A stretch of DNA of 64,000 nucleotides from Armatimonadota bacterium (GCA_013314775.1 JABUFB010000008.1:62001-126000); one strand, 5' to 3'. Counted from the stretch's first letter, positions 1 to 9,063 are shown. Numbers and translations are program-made. The notes: generated by a model from the sequence alone, not told the origin.

Positions 1-74
1 CTCGCATCTGCTTGTGCCCTAAGGATAAATGTGTTATAGACCGGGTGCTGCACAGTACACGGAGGCACGAGAGC

Positions 75-2264
75 ATGTCAATGAGCGAGACCCCAACCAC
101 CACCTCGGCGGGCTGGTCCGGAATTTGGCGTCCCGCAGAGCCGCATCGCCTGCGTGATACGACCCGGGAACTTGCTCGGCGAGCGCAGTCCGGCGAGCAC
201 GGGCGTACCATGCGCAACGCAGACTTCGCTCTTGATGAAGCGTTAGTCGCGGGGATGTCCCCCGACCTGCGCTATGCTCACGCGGCGATGCTGGTGGCGC
301 GCGAGGCGCCGCTTCGCATTCTCCCGGGCGAGAAGATCGTGGGGGCGGCGACGCTGCTCGAAGCCGCCGCGCATATGACGCCGGTGGCGGGAGTTCACAG
401 CACCAGCCACACCACTCTCGGCTTCCATCGGGTGCTGGAGACGGGATACCGTGGCTTGAGGCAGCAGATCGAGGACCGACTGGCGCGAGGCGACTTCGAG
501 CCGTACTCCCCTGATAATCCTGAAGCGAGCCCAGCGCGTGGCGAGGAGTTCCTGCAGTCGCTTCTGCTGTGCTTGGATGCCGCACACGTCTGGCACCGAC
601 GGCACATAGCGCTGCTGGATGACCTTGCGGCAAATGCAGAAGGCAATGAGCGCAACGAATACCTGGAGGTCAGGCGCAGCCTGGAGCGGGTGCCTGAGAA
701 TCCACCAGAGACTTTCCGCGAAGCTGTCCAGTCTCTCTGGTTCATGTACGCCTTCCAGCGGCTCATGGGCAACTGGTCGGGCTTGGGCCGCGTGGATGCC
801 ATGCTAGGACCGTACCTGCGGCGCGACCTCGAGGCCGGGTTGATCGACCTGGACGAGGCCCGAGAACTGATCGCGCATTTCTGGATCAAGGGCTGCGAGT
901 GGATCGGCGCCTTCGACAAGCCCGGTTCAGGCGACGCCCAACATTACCAGAATGTGATCCTCGGCGGAGTGGACGAATCCGGCAATGAGGTCACCAACGA
1001 GGTCACTTATCTTGTGCTGGATGTAGTCGAGGAACTGCATATCAGCGACTTTCCCATTGCGGTGCGCGTGAACTCTCGCACCCCGGACCGGCTCCTGCGG
1101 CGCATCGCCGAGGTCCAGCGTCACGGTGGCGGGATCGTGGCAATCTACAATGAGGACAAAGTCCTCGAAGGGCTGGTGAAGTTCGGATATTCCCTCGAGG
1201 AGGCCCGCGGTTACACCAATGATGGCTGCTGGGAAGTCATCATGCCCGGCCGCACCTGCTTCGGCTACGCGCCCTTCGACATGCTGGGAATTCTGCAGGA
1301 CGTGCTGGGCCTGCGAGCTGAGGACGCGCAGACGCCCGAGTTCGAGGATTTCGAGGCCCTCTATGCCGCTTTCCTGGACGCTCTGCGCGCGCATCTCGAT
1401 GCCTTCAATGCGGGTGCGGATCATTGGGGTGCCCACGGTCATCCGGCGCCGCTGGTCTCGCTCATGGTGGAAGACTGCATCGAACGCGCCCGCGGATACT
1501 TCGACCGCGGAGCTCGTTACACTGTTCTCTCGCCACACGCGGGCGGCATGCCTGACACTGCCAACAGTCTCCTGGCGATCCGACGGATTGTGTTCGAGGA
1601 CAAAACGCTGAGCCTGCCCGAACTCGTGGGGATTCTGCGCACCGACTGGGCAGGGCAGGATCATCTCCGGCGGATGGTCACCACTCGCCTGGCATACTAC
1701 GGCAATGATGACCCCGAAGCAGATGCCATGATGCGCCGGGTGTTCGAAGACTACACGGCGCTGGTGTGGGAGGTTCCTGAGCGCAATGGGGTCAAGCGTC
1801 CGGCAGGGATCAGCACCTTCGGGCGGGAGATCGACTGGGCGCCAAGCCGCTCCGCATGCCCCGACGGGCACCGGGCAGGGGCGATACTCGCGACCAACTG
1901 CTCCCCGAGCCCCGGCACTGATCGCGAGGGCCCGACATGTGTGGTCAAGTCCTTCTGCAAGCTGGACTTCACCCGCACCCCAAACGGCGCGACGCTGGAA
2001 CTCAAACTGCACCCCACCACGGTCCAGGGCGAGGACGGTCTGGAGGCGATGGTCAGCCTCCTGCGCACTTTCGTAGAACTGGGCGGTTTCTACCTGCAGG
2101 TGGATGTGGTGGACTCGGCGATGCTGATCGACGCCCAGCAGCACCCGGAGAAGTATCCGAACCTGTCGGTGCGCATCTCCGGGTGGTCGGCGCGCTTTGC
2201 GACGCTGAGTAAGGAATGGCAGGATATGATCATCCAGCGCACCCAGCAGTATTTCGAGCGGTAG
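75..2264 (+). CDS. Glycyl radical enzyme (PFL/dehydratase superfamily)
   Basis: A 729-aa glycyl radical enzyme, which would act in the anaerobic cytoplasm on a substrate I cannot assign. The active-site loop carries the thiyl cysteine as GCWE (Cys385, Glu387). That is the G-C-x-E form of the dehydratase and C-N lyase branch, not the Cys-Cys pair of true pyruvate formate-lyase. The C-terminal glycyl loop reads SVRISGWSA with the radical glycine at about residue 703; the usual Tyr after Gly is Trp here. The ATG at 75 follows GGAGG at 61-65, so the open frame further upstream is probably untranslated. No radical SAM activase lies downstream; one could lie before the window. The gene converges on the sulfatase with 11 bp between stop codons. 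The superfamily is certain, the reaction unknown. Confidence 0.9.
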   Translation: MSMSETPTTTSAGWSGIWRPAEPHRLRDTTRELARRAQSGEHGRTMRNADFALDEALVAGMSPDLRYAHAAMLVAREAPLRILPGEKIVGAATLLEAAAHMTPVAGVHSTSHTTLGFHRVLETGYRGLRQQIEDRLARGDFEPYSPDNPEASPARGEEFLQSLLLCLDAAHVWHRRHIALLDDLAANAEGNERNEYLEVRRSLERVPENPPETFREAVQSLWFMYAFQRLMGNWSGLGRVDAMLGPYLRRDLEAGLIDLDEARELIAHFWIKGCEWIGAFDKPGSGDAQHYQNVILGGVDESGNEVTNEVTYLVLDVVEELHISDFPIAVRVNSRTPDRLLRRIAEVQRHGGGIVAIYNEDKVLEGLVKFGYSLEEARGYTNDGCWEVIMPGRTCFGYAPFDMLGILQDVLGLRAEDAQTPEFEDFEALYAAFLDALRAHLDAFNAGADHWGAHGHPAPLVSLMVEDCIERARGYFDRGARYTVLSPHAGGMPDTANSLLAIRRIVFEDKTLSLPELVGILRTDWAGQDHLRRMVTTRLAYYGNDDPEADAMMRRVFEDYTALVWEVPERNGVKRPAGISTFGREIDWAPSRSACPDGHRAGAILATNCSPSPGTDREGPTCVVKSFCKLDFTRTPNGATLELKLHPTTVQGEDGLEAMVSLLRTFVELGGFYLQVDVVDSAMLIDAQQHPEKYPNLSVRISGWSARFATLSKEWQDMIIQRTQQYFER

Positions 2265-2275
2265 GTGCAAGGTCC

Positions 2276-3760
2276 TTAGTGCTGAGCCGACGGATGCCGC
2301 TGGCGCAGGGGCAGCGGCTCGTTCTGGTGGGCCATGAGGTCGCACATCAGGCACTTCAGGCGCGTGCGTTCCCTCTCCAGATCCGGGTCGTCCCACAAAT
2401 TGGTGCTCTCCAGGGGGTCGTTCTCCACGTCGAACAGCATCCCCGAACCATCCCCGAACTGGGTGTAATGCCACTGTGGCGTGAGGACCGAGCGCGACCG
2501 CAGGTCCACGTCGATGACACCGTAGTTCCCGTAACTCTCAATCAGCGCTGCGTCCGGACGATCCAGACTCCCGGACCTTTCCAGCACCGGGCGCAGGCTC
2601 AGGCCTTCCACCGGCACTTCATTCGGCGCACCCATATAGTCAAGGACGGTGGGGAAGATGTCCAGCAGCGTGACCATCGACGGGTCGCGGTGGGGGCTGA
2701 CCCCAGCTCCCGCGACGATCATCGGTATGCGGTAGCAAGCATCGAAATGCCAGCCGCCCTTAGTGGCAAGGCCATAATCCCCCAGCATGTCGCCGTGGTC
2801 GGCGGTGAAGATCACCAGCGTGTCATCCGCGATTCCTTGCGCCCGAAGGCAGTCCATTACCCGTCCGACCTGGTCGTCGATGAATGCCACCGATGCGAGA
2901 TAATAGCGCCGCATGGTGAGCCAATCTTCGCGCGTCACGTCGTTGAAGCTGCGGATGAAATGCACATGCTGATAGCGCTGGACTGCGCGGTGCAGGGCCG
3001 GGTCGTCTGAAGTCAGTGGCTCGGGCACCAATGCCGGATCAATGCGGTCGAGATACTCGGCCGGAGGGTCGTACGGATCGTGGGGGTCCACAAAGGACAT
3101 CTTCAGGAAGAACGGGCGAGACGGGTCTCGGTTTTCGATGTACTGGATTGCCTCGTTGCCCACCCAGCGCGTCTGACAAACGTGGGCGTCGATGATGGAC
3201 GGGTAGGTCATGCGCGCCTGAACATCGGGTGGGAAGGCGGCATGGGCTTCGCGCACTTCGCTGAGCAGGTCGCGGTGACTCGGGCCGTAGTCGCTAAGGT
3301 GGGGCATGGGCCAGACTGTGGCCAGGGCCCGCTGGAAATGCTCTGGATGCTCGCGCTCCACCCAGTCCAACCAGTGCCCCGCGCGGATGTCTTCGGTGGT
3401 CTGCGCCTGGTCGAACCCCCACTTCCGTACGTCGTTGTAGGCGGATCGCCCGTGACATTCCAGGTGGAACTTGCCCACTCCGAAGGTCTGCACCCCTTGT
3501 CCCTGGAGGACCTGCGGGAAGGTCGTGAGACCGGGTGCGAGTTCCCAGCCGTTGTACCACAATCCGTGGTGCTGGGCGCTGCGCCCTGTAATGAGCGATG
3601 CCCGCGCGGGCATGCACACAGGATAGGGCGAAACGCAGCGGTCAAACTGCACACCACTGCGCGCAAGGTTGTCCAGGTGCGGAGTGGATGCGGCGGGATT
3701 GCCGTAACACCCGAGCCACCGGGCGCTCAACTGATCGGCCATGATGAGAATGACGTTCAC
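2276..3760 (-). CDS. Sulfatase, Cys-type (formylglycine-dependent)
   Basis: A 494-aa sulfatase of the alkaline phosphatase superfamily, hydrolysing a sulfate ester, possibly on a glycan. The motif CMPARASLITGR begins at Cys49, the residue that must be oxidised to formylglycine. Metal ligands are visible in the N-terminal IMADQ (Asp9) and in TADHGDMLGDYGL. I chose the GTG at 3760 because AGGAGG lies six bases upstream and the conserved strand VNVILIMADQ starts there; the 33 residues upstream in frame are unlike the family. No signal peptide is evident, so the enzyme may be cytoplasmic. It lies 53 bp behind the URO-D-like gene on the same strand, probably one transcript. No formylglycine-generating enzyme is in the window. 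Confidence 0.93.
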   Translation of the reverse strand: MNVILIMADQLSARWLGCYGNPAASTPHLDNLARSGVQFDRCVSPYPVCMPARASLITGRSAQHHGLWYNGWELAPGLTTFPQVLQGQGVQTFGVGKFHLECHGRSAYNDVRKWGFDQAQTTEDIRAGHWLDWVEREHPEHFQRALATVWPMPHLSDYGPSHRDLLSEVREAHAAFPPDVQARMTYPSIIDAHVCQTRWVGNEAIQYIENRDPSRPFFLKMSFVDPHDPYDPPAEYLDRIDPALVPEPLTSDDPALHRAVQRYQHVHFIRSFNDVTREDWLTMRRYYLASVAFIDDQVGRVMDCLRAQGIADDTLVIFTADHGDMLGDYGLATKGGWHFDACYRIPMIVAGAGVSPHRDPSMVTLLDIFPTVLDYMGAPNEVPVEGLSLRPVLERSGSLDRPDAALIESYGNYGVIDVDLRSRSVLTPQWHYTQFGDGSGMLFDVENDPLESTNLWDDPDLERERTRLKCLMCDLMAHQNEPLPLRQRHPSAQH

Positions 3761-3813
3761 AATCGGCCTCCTGGTATTGTGTCGGCGAAAGACGGGGAAT
3801 GGTGGTGCGACTG

Positions 3814-4986
3814 TTATCGCTCCGCGAGGGAGAACGGGCGGTCCACTTCCTCCAGCCATTCCTCCTCGGGCAGGTCGATCGGGTAACGCCCAACCTCGTG
3901 CGCATATTCGAAGGTCCTGCAGAGCACGTCGGGGTCGGTGCCCGCGTAGGTCTCGCCACCGATGGCGAAAACATAGCCTCCGCCCGGCGCCGCGAGCCTG
4001 ATCCGGTTGCGTATCTTCTGCTTCAGCGTCTCAGTCCAGCCCGCATACAGGTCACGATTATTCATGTTCCCGTGGACCACACAGCGCGCAGGCTTCAGGA
4101 TCTCAACAGCCGGTTGCAGGCGGCTCCAGCCGCCGATGTCTACGTGGTTCAGGTGCAGGACCTTGGCATAGGTCTCGCAGTGCTGGTGGTGCGGGCCGTC
4201 GGAATGCAGGCTGCGGTATTTCCGACCGTATTCATCCCAAAGGGCCTTGTTCCAGGGCAGGACCTGCTCGTCATACATGGCCTTACTCACGAAGGAGCAG
4301 TTATCGTCCGCCAGGCCAAGCGCGTCGCGATTACCGCCGAAGACCTCCAGCGCGTACTCCTTGAGCATCACAAACTGCCGGTAACATTTCTCGAACAGAA
4401 TCCGAACCAGATCCGGGTCGGCAGCCATGAGATAGTAAACGAGATCCGGGGGGGCGATAGCGCAGGCACATGACAGGGGCGGATGAATCCCCACCATTCC
4501 GTAATGCGCGGGCAGGTTGACCCCGAGCGCTTTGGCGCGGTCAGCGAACTCCTGGCCTCGCCTCAAGAAAGCTGCAACGGCCGGGTTGTCGCGCGGGTCT
4601 ATGGGCTCCAGCTTTTCGATATCCTTCGCATCCATCACGAAATGGGGAATACGCGGTGAGGTGTTGTCCGGGTACTCAATGGGGGCGTTCCAGGCCACGG
4701 CTTCTCCCACCGGTCCGGCGTCGTAGTAGAGGGACGCGTCGGTACGGTCGTCGGGGATGTTGTCCAGTCGCCACTTGATTCCGCGCATCTGCACCTCGAT
4801 CTGGGTATCGATGTCGGTGTAATAGTCACGGATGTTCACCCCGAACAACCACGCGTAGTAGCTGCCGGCCACGGAAGCGTGGGTGGCGACGCAGTCACCC
4901 TCCTCGAAGTTCATGGCCGCCCGGACACGCTTGCGGCTGGCCTCGAAGCGGTCCTGGTACTTGTCGAGATCGATGGTCTTCCACAT
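3814..4986 (-). CDS. URO-D superfamily protein
   Basis: A 390-aa member of the uroporphyrinogen decarboxylase/cobalamin methyltransferase fold, judged from overall pattern: LADDNCSF in mid-protein, a conserved LHSDGPHHQHC segment and a C-terminal FAIGGETYAG strand. The H-x-C-G zinc motif of the MtaA/CmuA methyltransferases is not in its usual place, so the reaction is open. A biosynthetic HemE is unlikely given the low resemblance and the catabolic neighbours. Three starts are close together; ATG at 4986 has AGGTGA five bases upstream, while ATG 4992 and GTG 5001 are alternatives. It is transcribed toward the sulfatase and divergently from the isomerase at 5152. Similar genes are common next to sugar-catabolic genes in glycan degraders, but their role there is not settled. 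Confidence 0.75.
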   Translation of the reverse strand: MWKTIDLDKYQDRFEASRKRVRAAMNFEEGDCVATHASVAGSYYAWLFGVNIRDYYTDIDTQIEVQMRGIKWRLDNIPDDRTDASLYYDAGPVGEAVAWNAPIEYPDNTSPRIPHFVMDAKDIEKLEPIDPRDNPAVAAFLRRGQEFADRAKALGVNLPAHYGMVGIHPPLSCACAIAPPDLVYYLMAADPDLVRILFEKCYRQFVMLKEYALEVFGGNRDALGLADDNCSFVSKAMYDEQVLPWNKALWDEYGRKYRSLHSDGPHHQHCETYAKVLHLNHVDIGGWSRLQPAVEILKPARCVVHGNMNNRDLYAGWTETLKQKIRNRIRLAAPGGGYVFAIGGETYAGTDPDVLCRTFEYAHEVGRYPIDLPEEEWLEEVDRPFSLAER

Positions 4987-5151
4987 GTTCATCACCTGCA
5001 CATGAGTGCTGCGGTCCGCCGGGCATATTTCGCTTGTCAGCCGTGCGGACCTGCTGGAAGGTGTGTGAGAATCGGAGGGGAAATGCCCGCGGTCGGCTCA
5101 ACGCGACCACCGGGGACGGACAAGTGCCGTTCCGCAGAAGGAGACTGCCCC

Positions 5152-5946
5152 ATGAAGATCGGACTGAGCTGCATTATCACCCCGCGTGAATGGAGCTTCG
5201 ATGAGACCCTGTCTAATGCCAAGGCGGCGGGATACGAGGCCCTCGAACTCGTGATCACAGACGAGGGCGAAATCACGCTGGACACGCCGGCAAGTGAGCT
5301 GGAGAGACTGTCGAGCCGAGCGAAGGATGCGGGAATCGAACTGACCAGCGTCTGTCCCGGTTTCCGCAACAGGCCCAAGGACCTGATGACCAACGATGAA
5401 GCGGTGCGGCTGGAGAGCATCGACAATGTCCGCCGTGCGCTGGACGTTGTGAAGGGCCTGGGCGTTGATACCATGCTGCTCACCTTGGGCGGCTTGCCGG
5501 CAGAGCTCTACTATAACGAGGCCTACGCCAACGCCCTGCGCTCCATGACTACGCTGGCCCCGTATGCGGAAGAGGTCGGGGTCAATCTGGCGATAGAGTA
5601 TGTGTGGAATAGGTTCCTGCTGAGCCCCATGGAGTTCGCGCGGTTCTGCGACGAATGCGCCAGCCCCCGGGTCGGGTTCTTCTTCGACACCGGCAACATG
5701 GTGATTTTTGGATATCCCGAACACTGGGCGCGCATCTGTGGCAAGCATATCCAGAAGGTGCACTTCAAGGACTTCAAGCGCCCCGGCACTTGGACCCCGC
5801 TGCTCGAGGGCGACGTAGACTTTCCGGCAGTCATGGCCGAACTGCGCAAGGTCGGCTACAATGACCCCGTGCTTTCTGAAGTCGCTCCCAGCACCGCGTC
5901 CCTCGAAGAGACTGCCGACGCGATGCGTAAGATCCTGGAAATGTAG
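5152..5946 (+). CDS. Sugar phosphate isomerase/epimerase (xylose isomerase-like TIM barrel)
   Basis: A 264-aa AP-endonuclease-2/xylose-isomerase-type TIM barrel. Family strands are visible in order: MKIGLSCII at the N-terminus, AAGYEALELVI, VNLAIEYV, VGFFFDTGNM and KVHFKDF. The Glu, Asp and His in these strands are the usual divalent-metal ligands. These proteins isomerise or epimerise free or modified sugars; the substrate cannot be read from sequence. ATG 5152 is preceded by AGAAGGAG at 5136-5143, whereas the open frame from 4879 runs into the divergent neighbour and is not credible. The CoaX-like gene follows after 23 bp, so the two may be cotranscribed. Confidence 0.88.
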   Translation: MKIGLSCIITPREWSFDETLSNAKAAGYEALELVITDEGEITLDTPASELERLSSRAKDAGIELTSVCPGFRNRPKDLMTNDEAVRLESIDNVRRALDVVKGLGVDTMLLTLGGLPAELYYNEAYANALRSMTTLAPYAEEVGVNLAIEYVWNRFLLSPMEFARFCDECASPRVGFFFDTGNMVIFGYPEHWARICGKHIQKVHFKDFKRPGTWTPLLEGDVDFPAVMAELRKVGYNDPVLSEVAPSTASLEETADAMRKILEM

Positions 5947-5969
5947 GCGCATAGCGGAGATCCAGACCG

Positions 5970-6758
5970 ATGTCCAAAGGCGTGCCGATTTTCGCCCAGA
6001 TCGGTAACACCAACCTGACAATAGCGGCATGGCGAGGCAAGTGGGAGAACCACGCGCGCCTCGCCATGCCTGATGCCGCCGATGCCGATGCATGGGCGCG
6101 AGTGCTGGATGATGTGTCAGCGGGAGCCCCAATCTCCAGCCTGGCCACGGTTACCAGCCGGCCGACATCCGCATGCACCGATGCTCTGGAGCGGGCCGCG
6201 CGTGAGCGGGGAGCTGAGACGGCGCGTCTCGGTCGCGAAATCCCGCTGAAGATGCGCTGCACGTACAAAGACCCGAAGCAGTTGGGGATGGACCGCCGCC
6301 TGGCTGCCTGGTCGGCTGCAAGGCTCGCCGGAAAGCCGTGCATCGTGCTGGACGCAGGCACGTATCTCACCTGCGACGCCGTAGATGCAAGAGGCGTGCA
6401 CCTGCCCGTCGCCATCGCACCCGGGCTGCCCATCGTGCTTCACGGCGCAGGCGAAACTGCACAGCATCTCACCCGGTATCTGCACAATGCCGGCTGGATG
6501 CCGAACATCGTGCGGGGCGTCGGGACCCGATCCACGCAAGATGGCATCACCGCCGGGATGTGCGCTTTCATGGGCGGCACCGGGCAGGCGCTTATCCGCA
6601 TGGCCCGAGAGGCGCTTGGATACGTTGAGGCCGAGATCGTGTTCACCGGGGGAGATGCGCCGTGGTTGCTGGCTGCACACCCCGGATCGGTCTTGGCGCT
6701 CCCGCACCTGTGTCTCGATGGCCTACGGTTGTTATATGATGCGTCCCGCAATGACTAA
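5970..6758 (+). CDS. Type III pantothenate kinase-like protein (CoaX family)
   Basis: A 262-aa ASKHA-fold protein resembling type III pantothenate kinase, which starts coenzyme A synthesis by phosphorylating pantothenate. Visible motifs are QIGNTN at residues 10-15 (the phosphate-binding D-x-G-N-T loop), GMDRR with Asp108 (the G-x-D-R motif holding the catalytic base) and LDAGTYLTCD with Asp128. The first loop has Gln10 where CoaX enzymes carry an invariant Asp, a residue associated with metal and ATP handling, so activity is uncertain. No other pantothenate kinase is in the window. A GGAG nine bases upstream supports the start. Its stop overlaps the next gene's start by 8 bp, implying translational coupling with the tRNA-modification enzyme. 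Confidence 0.8.
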   Translation: MSKGVPIFAQIGNTNLTIAAWRGKWENHARLAMPDAADADAWARVLDDVSAGAPISSLATVTSRPTSACTDALERAARERGAETARLGREIPLKMRCTYKDPKQLGMDRRLAAWSAARLAGKPCIVLDAGTYLTCDAVDARGVHLPVAIAPGLPIVLHGAGETAQHLTRYLHNAGWMPNIVRGVGTRSTQDGITAGMCAFMGGTGQALIRMAREALGYVEAEIVFTGGDAPWLLAAHPGSVLALPHLCLDGLRLLYDASRND

Positions 6759-7773
6759 GCGAACAGCCCCCAATCAATCACGCGCCTGGCGAATCGGAAG
6801 CGTTGAGATCGGCGGCCCTCTCGTGCTGGCCCCGCTGGCCGGGTTCACCAGCCCACCCATGCGGTTTCTGTGCCGCCGTGCAGGCGCCGATCTCGTTTTC
6901 ACCGAGATGGTGTCCTCTCACGGCCTGTACCAGGGCAATCGCAAGACCCGCAAGCTCCTGGAGATCTGGCAGCCCGAGCACCCCGTTGCGGTGCAGATTT
7001 TCGGCGGAGTCCCGGAGATCATGGCGGCGGGGGTTGCAGAGGTCCAGGAACGCGGTGCGGACATCATCGATATCAACATGGGCTGCCCGGTGCCCAAGGT
7101 TATCCGTTCCGAAGGCGGCGCGGCGCTCATGCACAACCACGATCAGGCGGTTGCGGTCGCGAAGGCCGTGGTGAAGGCCGCCGATGTGCCGGTGACCTGC
7201 AAGATCCGCGCGGGAATCAACAAGAACGACGCGGGCTATCTGGAGCTTGCTCTCAGGCTGCAGGACGTGGGCGTCGCCGCGATCTCGGTACACGCGCGCA
7301 CGGTGGCGCAGGCTTACCACGGCGAGGCGGACCACGAACACACCGCACGCCTCGTGGAGGCCCTGGATATCCCGGTAATCGCAAGCGGAGACGTCTACTC
7401 CCCGCGGACTCCTGCTTCTCTAATCGAGGACACGGGATGCTCGGGAGTGATGTTCGCGCGAGGAGCGATTGGTCGCCCGTGGGTTTTCGCTCAGGCTGCG
7501 CGGGTGTTGAGGGACGAGGAGCCCGGCAGTGACCCCCCGCCTGAACAGCGCCTGGGCCTGGCACTGTGCCACGCGCAGTTGATGGCCCAGTACGTGGGTG
7601 AAGAGCTTGCGGTGCACGAGATGCGGGCGCATCTCGCGTGGTACACCCGTGGCCTGCCTGAGAGCAAGCGCCTGCGGGAACGGACCAACCACGTGGGGTC
7701 GCTCCGGGTGCTGGCGGAATTGTTCACGGAGTACGTCGTCCACTTGCGCGAAACCGCAGGAGGTGATGCGTAG
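6751..7773 (+). CDS. dus: tRNA-dihydrouridine synthase (Dus family)
   Basis: A 340-aa FMN-dependent tRNA-dihydrouridine synthase, which reduces uridines in tRNA D-loops in the cytoplasm. The TIM barrel starts with LVLAPLAGFTSPPMR. INMGCPVPKV carries the active-site cysteine at residue 112; CKIRAG and SVHARTVAQAYHGEADH are the tRNA- and FMN-contacting loops, followed by VIASGDVYS and the helical RNA-binding tail. DusB-like by overall similarity. ATG 6751 overlaps the end of the CoaX-like gene (ATGACTAA). ATG codons at 6736 and 6739 are possible alternatives. A GC-rich hairpin at 7786-7812 follows as probable terminator. Confidence 0.93.
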   Translation: MTKRTAPNQSRAWRIGSVEIGGPLVLAPLAGFTSPPMRFLCRRAGADLVFTEMVSSHGLYQGNRKTRKLLEIWQPEHPVAVQIFGGVPEIMAAGVAEVQERGADIIDINMGCPVPKVIRSEGGAALMHNHDQAVAVAKAVVKAADVPVTCKIRAGINKNDAGYLELALRLQDVGVAAISVHARTVAQAYHGEADHEHTARLVEALDIPVIASGDVYSPRTPASLIEDTGCSGVMFARGAIGRPWVFAQAARVLRDEEPGSDPPPEQRLGLALCHAQLMAQYVGEELAVHEMRAHLAWYTRGLPESKRLRERTNHVGSLRVLAELFTEYVVHLRETAGGDA

Positions 7774-7785
7774 ACGCAAACTGAA

Positions 7786-7812
7786 CGCGCCGCCCGGATA
7801 GGGGGCAGCGCG
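7786..7812 (+). terminator. GC hairpin downstream of dus
   Basis: Inverted repeat CGCGCCGCCC (7786-7795) and GGGCAGCGCG (7803-7812), nine of ten pairs with a 7-nt loop, 13 nt after the dus stop and without a T tract. It sits between dus and the convergent small gene at 7841, where a terminator is expected. Confidence 0.45.
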
Positions 7813-7840
7813 TGTGAGTTCGGCCTCGGGCGTGGCTGGA

Positions 7841-8032
7841 TCAGCGGGGCAGCACTGTCACGTTGCGTCCTCCGGTCTGAATCGCGTAAAGCACTTCGGA
7901 CAGGCCCGTCTCGCCGCCGATCTGCTGAAACCAGACAAGGCCTGCACAGGCCGCAACTGCGAGTATCACGGCGATATCCCTTCCCGCAGAACCCTCCTCA
8001 TCAGACCACAGGAACGACAGGAACTTCATCAT
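7841..8032 (-). CDS. Small single-span membrane protein, Flp-pilin-like layout
   Basis: A 63-residue protein starting MMKFLSFLW, with an acidic SDEEG segment followed at once by one hydrophobic helix (DIAVILAVAACAGLVWF) and a short polar tail. Amphipathic start, D-E-E-G and long hydrophobic helix recall the Flp/type IVb pilin layout, but the family's conserved Glu-Tyr pair after the cleavage site is not present, so this is only a resemblance. The ATGs at 8032 and 8029 are preceded by a weak AGGGTGG; an upstream in-frame start at 8071 exists. It lies next to, and divergent from, the prepilin-like gene at 8272. It could also be a random open frame. Confidence 0.45.
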   Translation of the reverse strand: MMKFLSFLWSDEEGSAGRDIAVILAVAACAGLVWFQQIGGETGLSEVLYAIQTGGRNVTVLPR

Positions 8033-8271
8033 TCGGCTCACGCCACCCTTTTCCTGCGCCGCAGAAGCCATCTGACCGGGATAATACCCACGTCGTCGGC
8101 TGCGTAATCCGCCGCCAACCTGTACATGAGTGTACGACGATTTCCTCGGCGTAACGGTTCGGCAAATGCTCCGGTCTCATCTCTCGCCGCCCTCAAGACC
8201 CAAGCCCGGCAGGCCCATCCTTTTCTCGACTCTCGCCTCCGCAACACTGGGCGAACTCAAGGAGGTACGGC

Positions 8272-9063
8272 ATGGGCCGCAGAGGCTTCACCCTGGCTGA
8301 GTTACTGTTGGCCATGGCAATCATTAGCGTACTGGCCGCAATCCTGTTCCCCGTGTTCGCAGCATCGCGTCAGAAGGCGTTGGAGGTGACTTGCGCATCG
8401 AACCTCAGGCAGGCAGCGCTGGCCATCTCCTGCTATGCGGACGACTACGACGGTGCCTATCCCGCCGGTACTCCCCGTGCCACCGACCCGCGTCGTCCGA
8501 TATATCAGGCCACGCTGCCAGGGACGCTCAGCCCGTACCTGGGCGCCCGCAGCTGGGGAGCCTGCCCGTCTTTGGACCAGCCGCGCTTCTACGCAGAGAA
8601 CGAGTGCCTTATGCCGCGGCCCGTGAATTCGTGGACTCGCGGCGCGCGCCGCGTATCCACGGTCGGCCAGGTCGTCGATCCCTCATGCGTGGCCTTGCTG
8701 TTCGACCCGATGACCCGCGCGAGACGCACAACCACACCTGCCCCGCCTGCCACCACCACCGGTATCCGGCCGGACCAGACGTCCATGCTGGTATTAGGCT
8801 CGACGATCACGGGCTGTGGTCTGGTGACTGTCGCCGAAGAGGTGGTACCGGTTATCTGGACTGAGGAGACCAGCATCGTCCAGGGGGTTGAATTGACCTC
8901 CACAGGCGGCTGTCCATGCACCGGCCCCCTGACCGCCGAGAGAGTGTTCAGCGGCACTCTGTACCCGCGGCCACACGCCGGTGGGTTCAATGTGGCCTAC
9001 GCCGATGGCCACGTAGAGCGGGTCAGTGGGTTCCCCGAGGATCTTGTGTTCTACGGTGGCTAG
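8272..9063 (+). CDS. Prepilin-type N-terminal methylation protein with H-x9-DG C-terminus
   Basis: A 263-aa pseudopilin-like secreted protein. The type III signal GRRGFTLAELLLAMA (cleavage before Phe6, Glu at +5) opens a long hydrophobic helix, followed by AILFPVFA and SNLRQAALAISCYADDYDGAYP, typical of the DUF1559-like family. The C-terminal HAGGFNVAYADGHV is the H-x9-DG motif of the same family. Exported by a type II/type IV-like system; its role is unknown, and such proteins occur in many copies in Armatimonadota and Planctomycetes. A perfect AAGGAGGT at 8259-8266 defines the start. No pilus assembly genes are nearby, as is normal for this family. Between this gene and 7841, positions 8033-8271 hold no gene that I can support. 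Confidence 0.88.
   Translation: MGRRGFTLAELLLAMAIISVLAAILFPVFAASRQKALEVTCASNLRQAALAISCYADDYDGAYPAGTPRATDPRRPIYQATLPGTLSPYLGARSWGACPSLDQPRFYAENECLMPRPVNSWTRGARRVSTVGQVVDPSCVALLFDPMTRARRTTTPAPPATTTGIRPDQTSMLVLGSTITGCGLVTVAEEVVPVIWTEETSIVQGVELTSTGGCPCTGPLTAERVFSGTLYPRPHAGGFNVAYADGHVERVSGFPEDLVFYGG

Noticed and set aside
927-2474. 515-aa minus-strand open frame opposite the glycyl radical enzyme gene
   Set aside because: It is the antisense shadow of a conserved enzyme in GC-rich DNA, has a low-complexity Arg/His/Gly composition, no ribosome site and no family resemblance.
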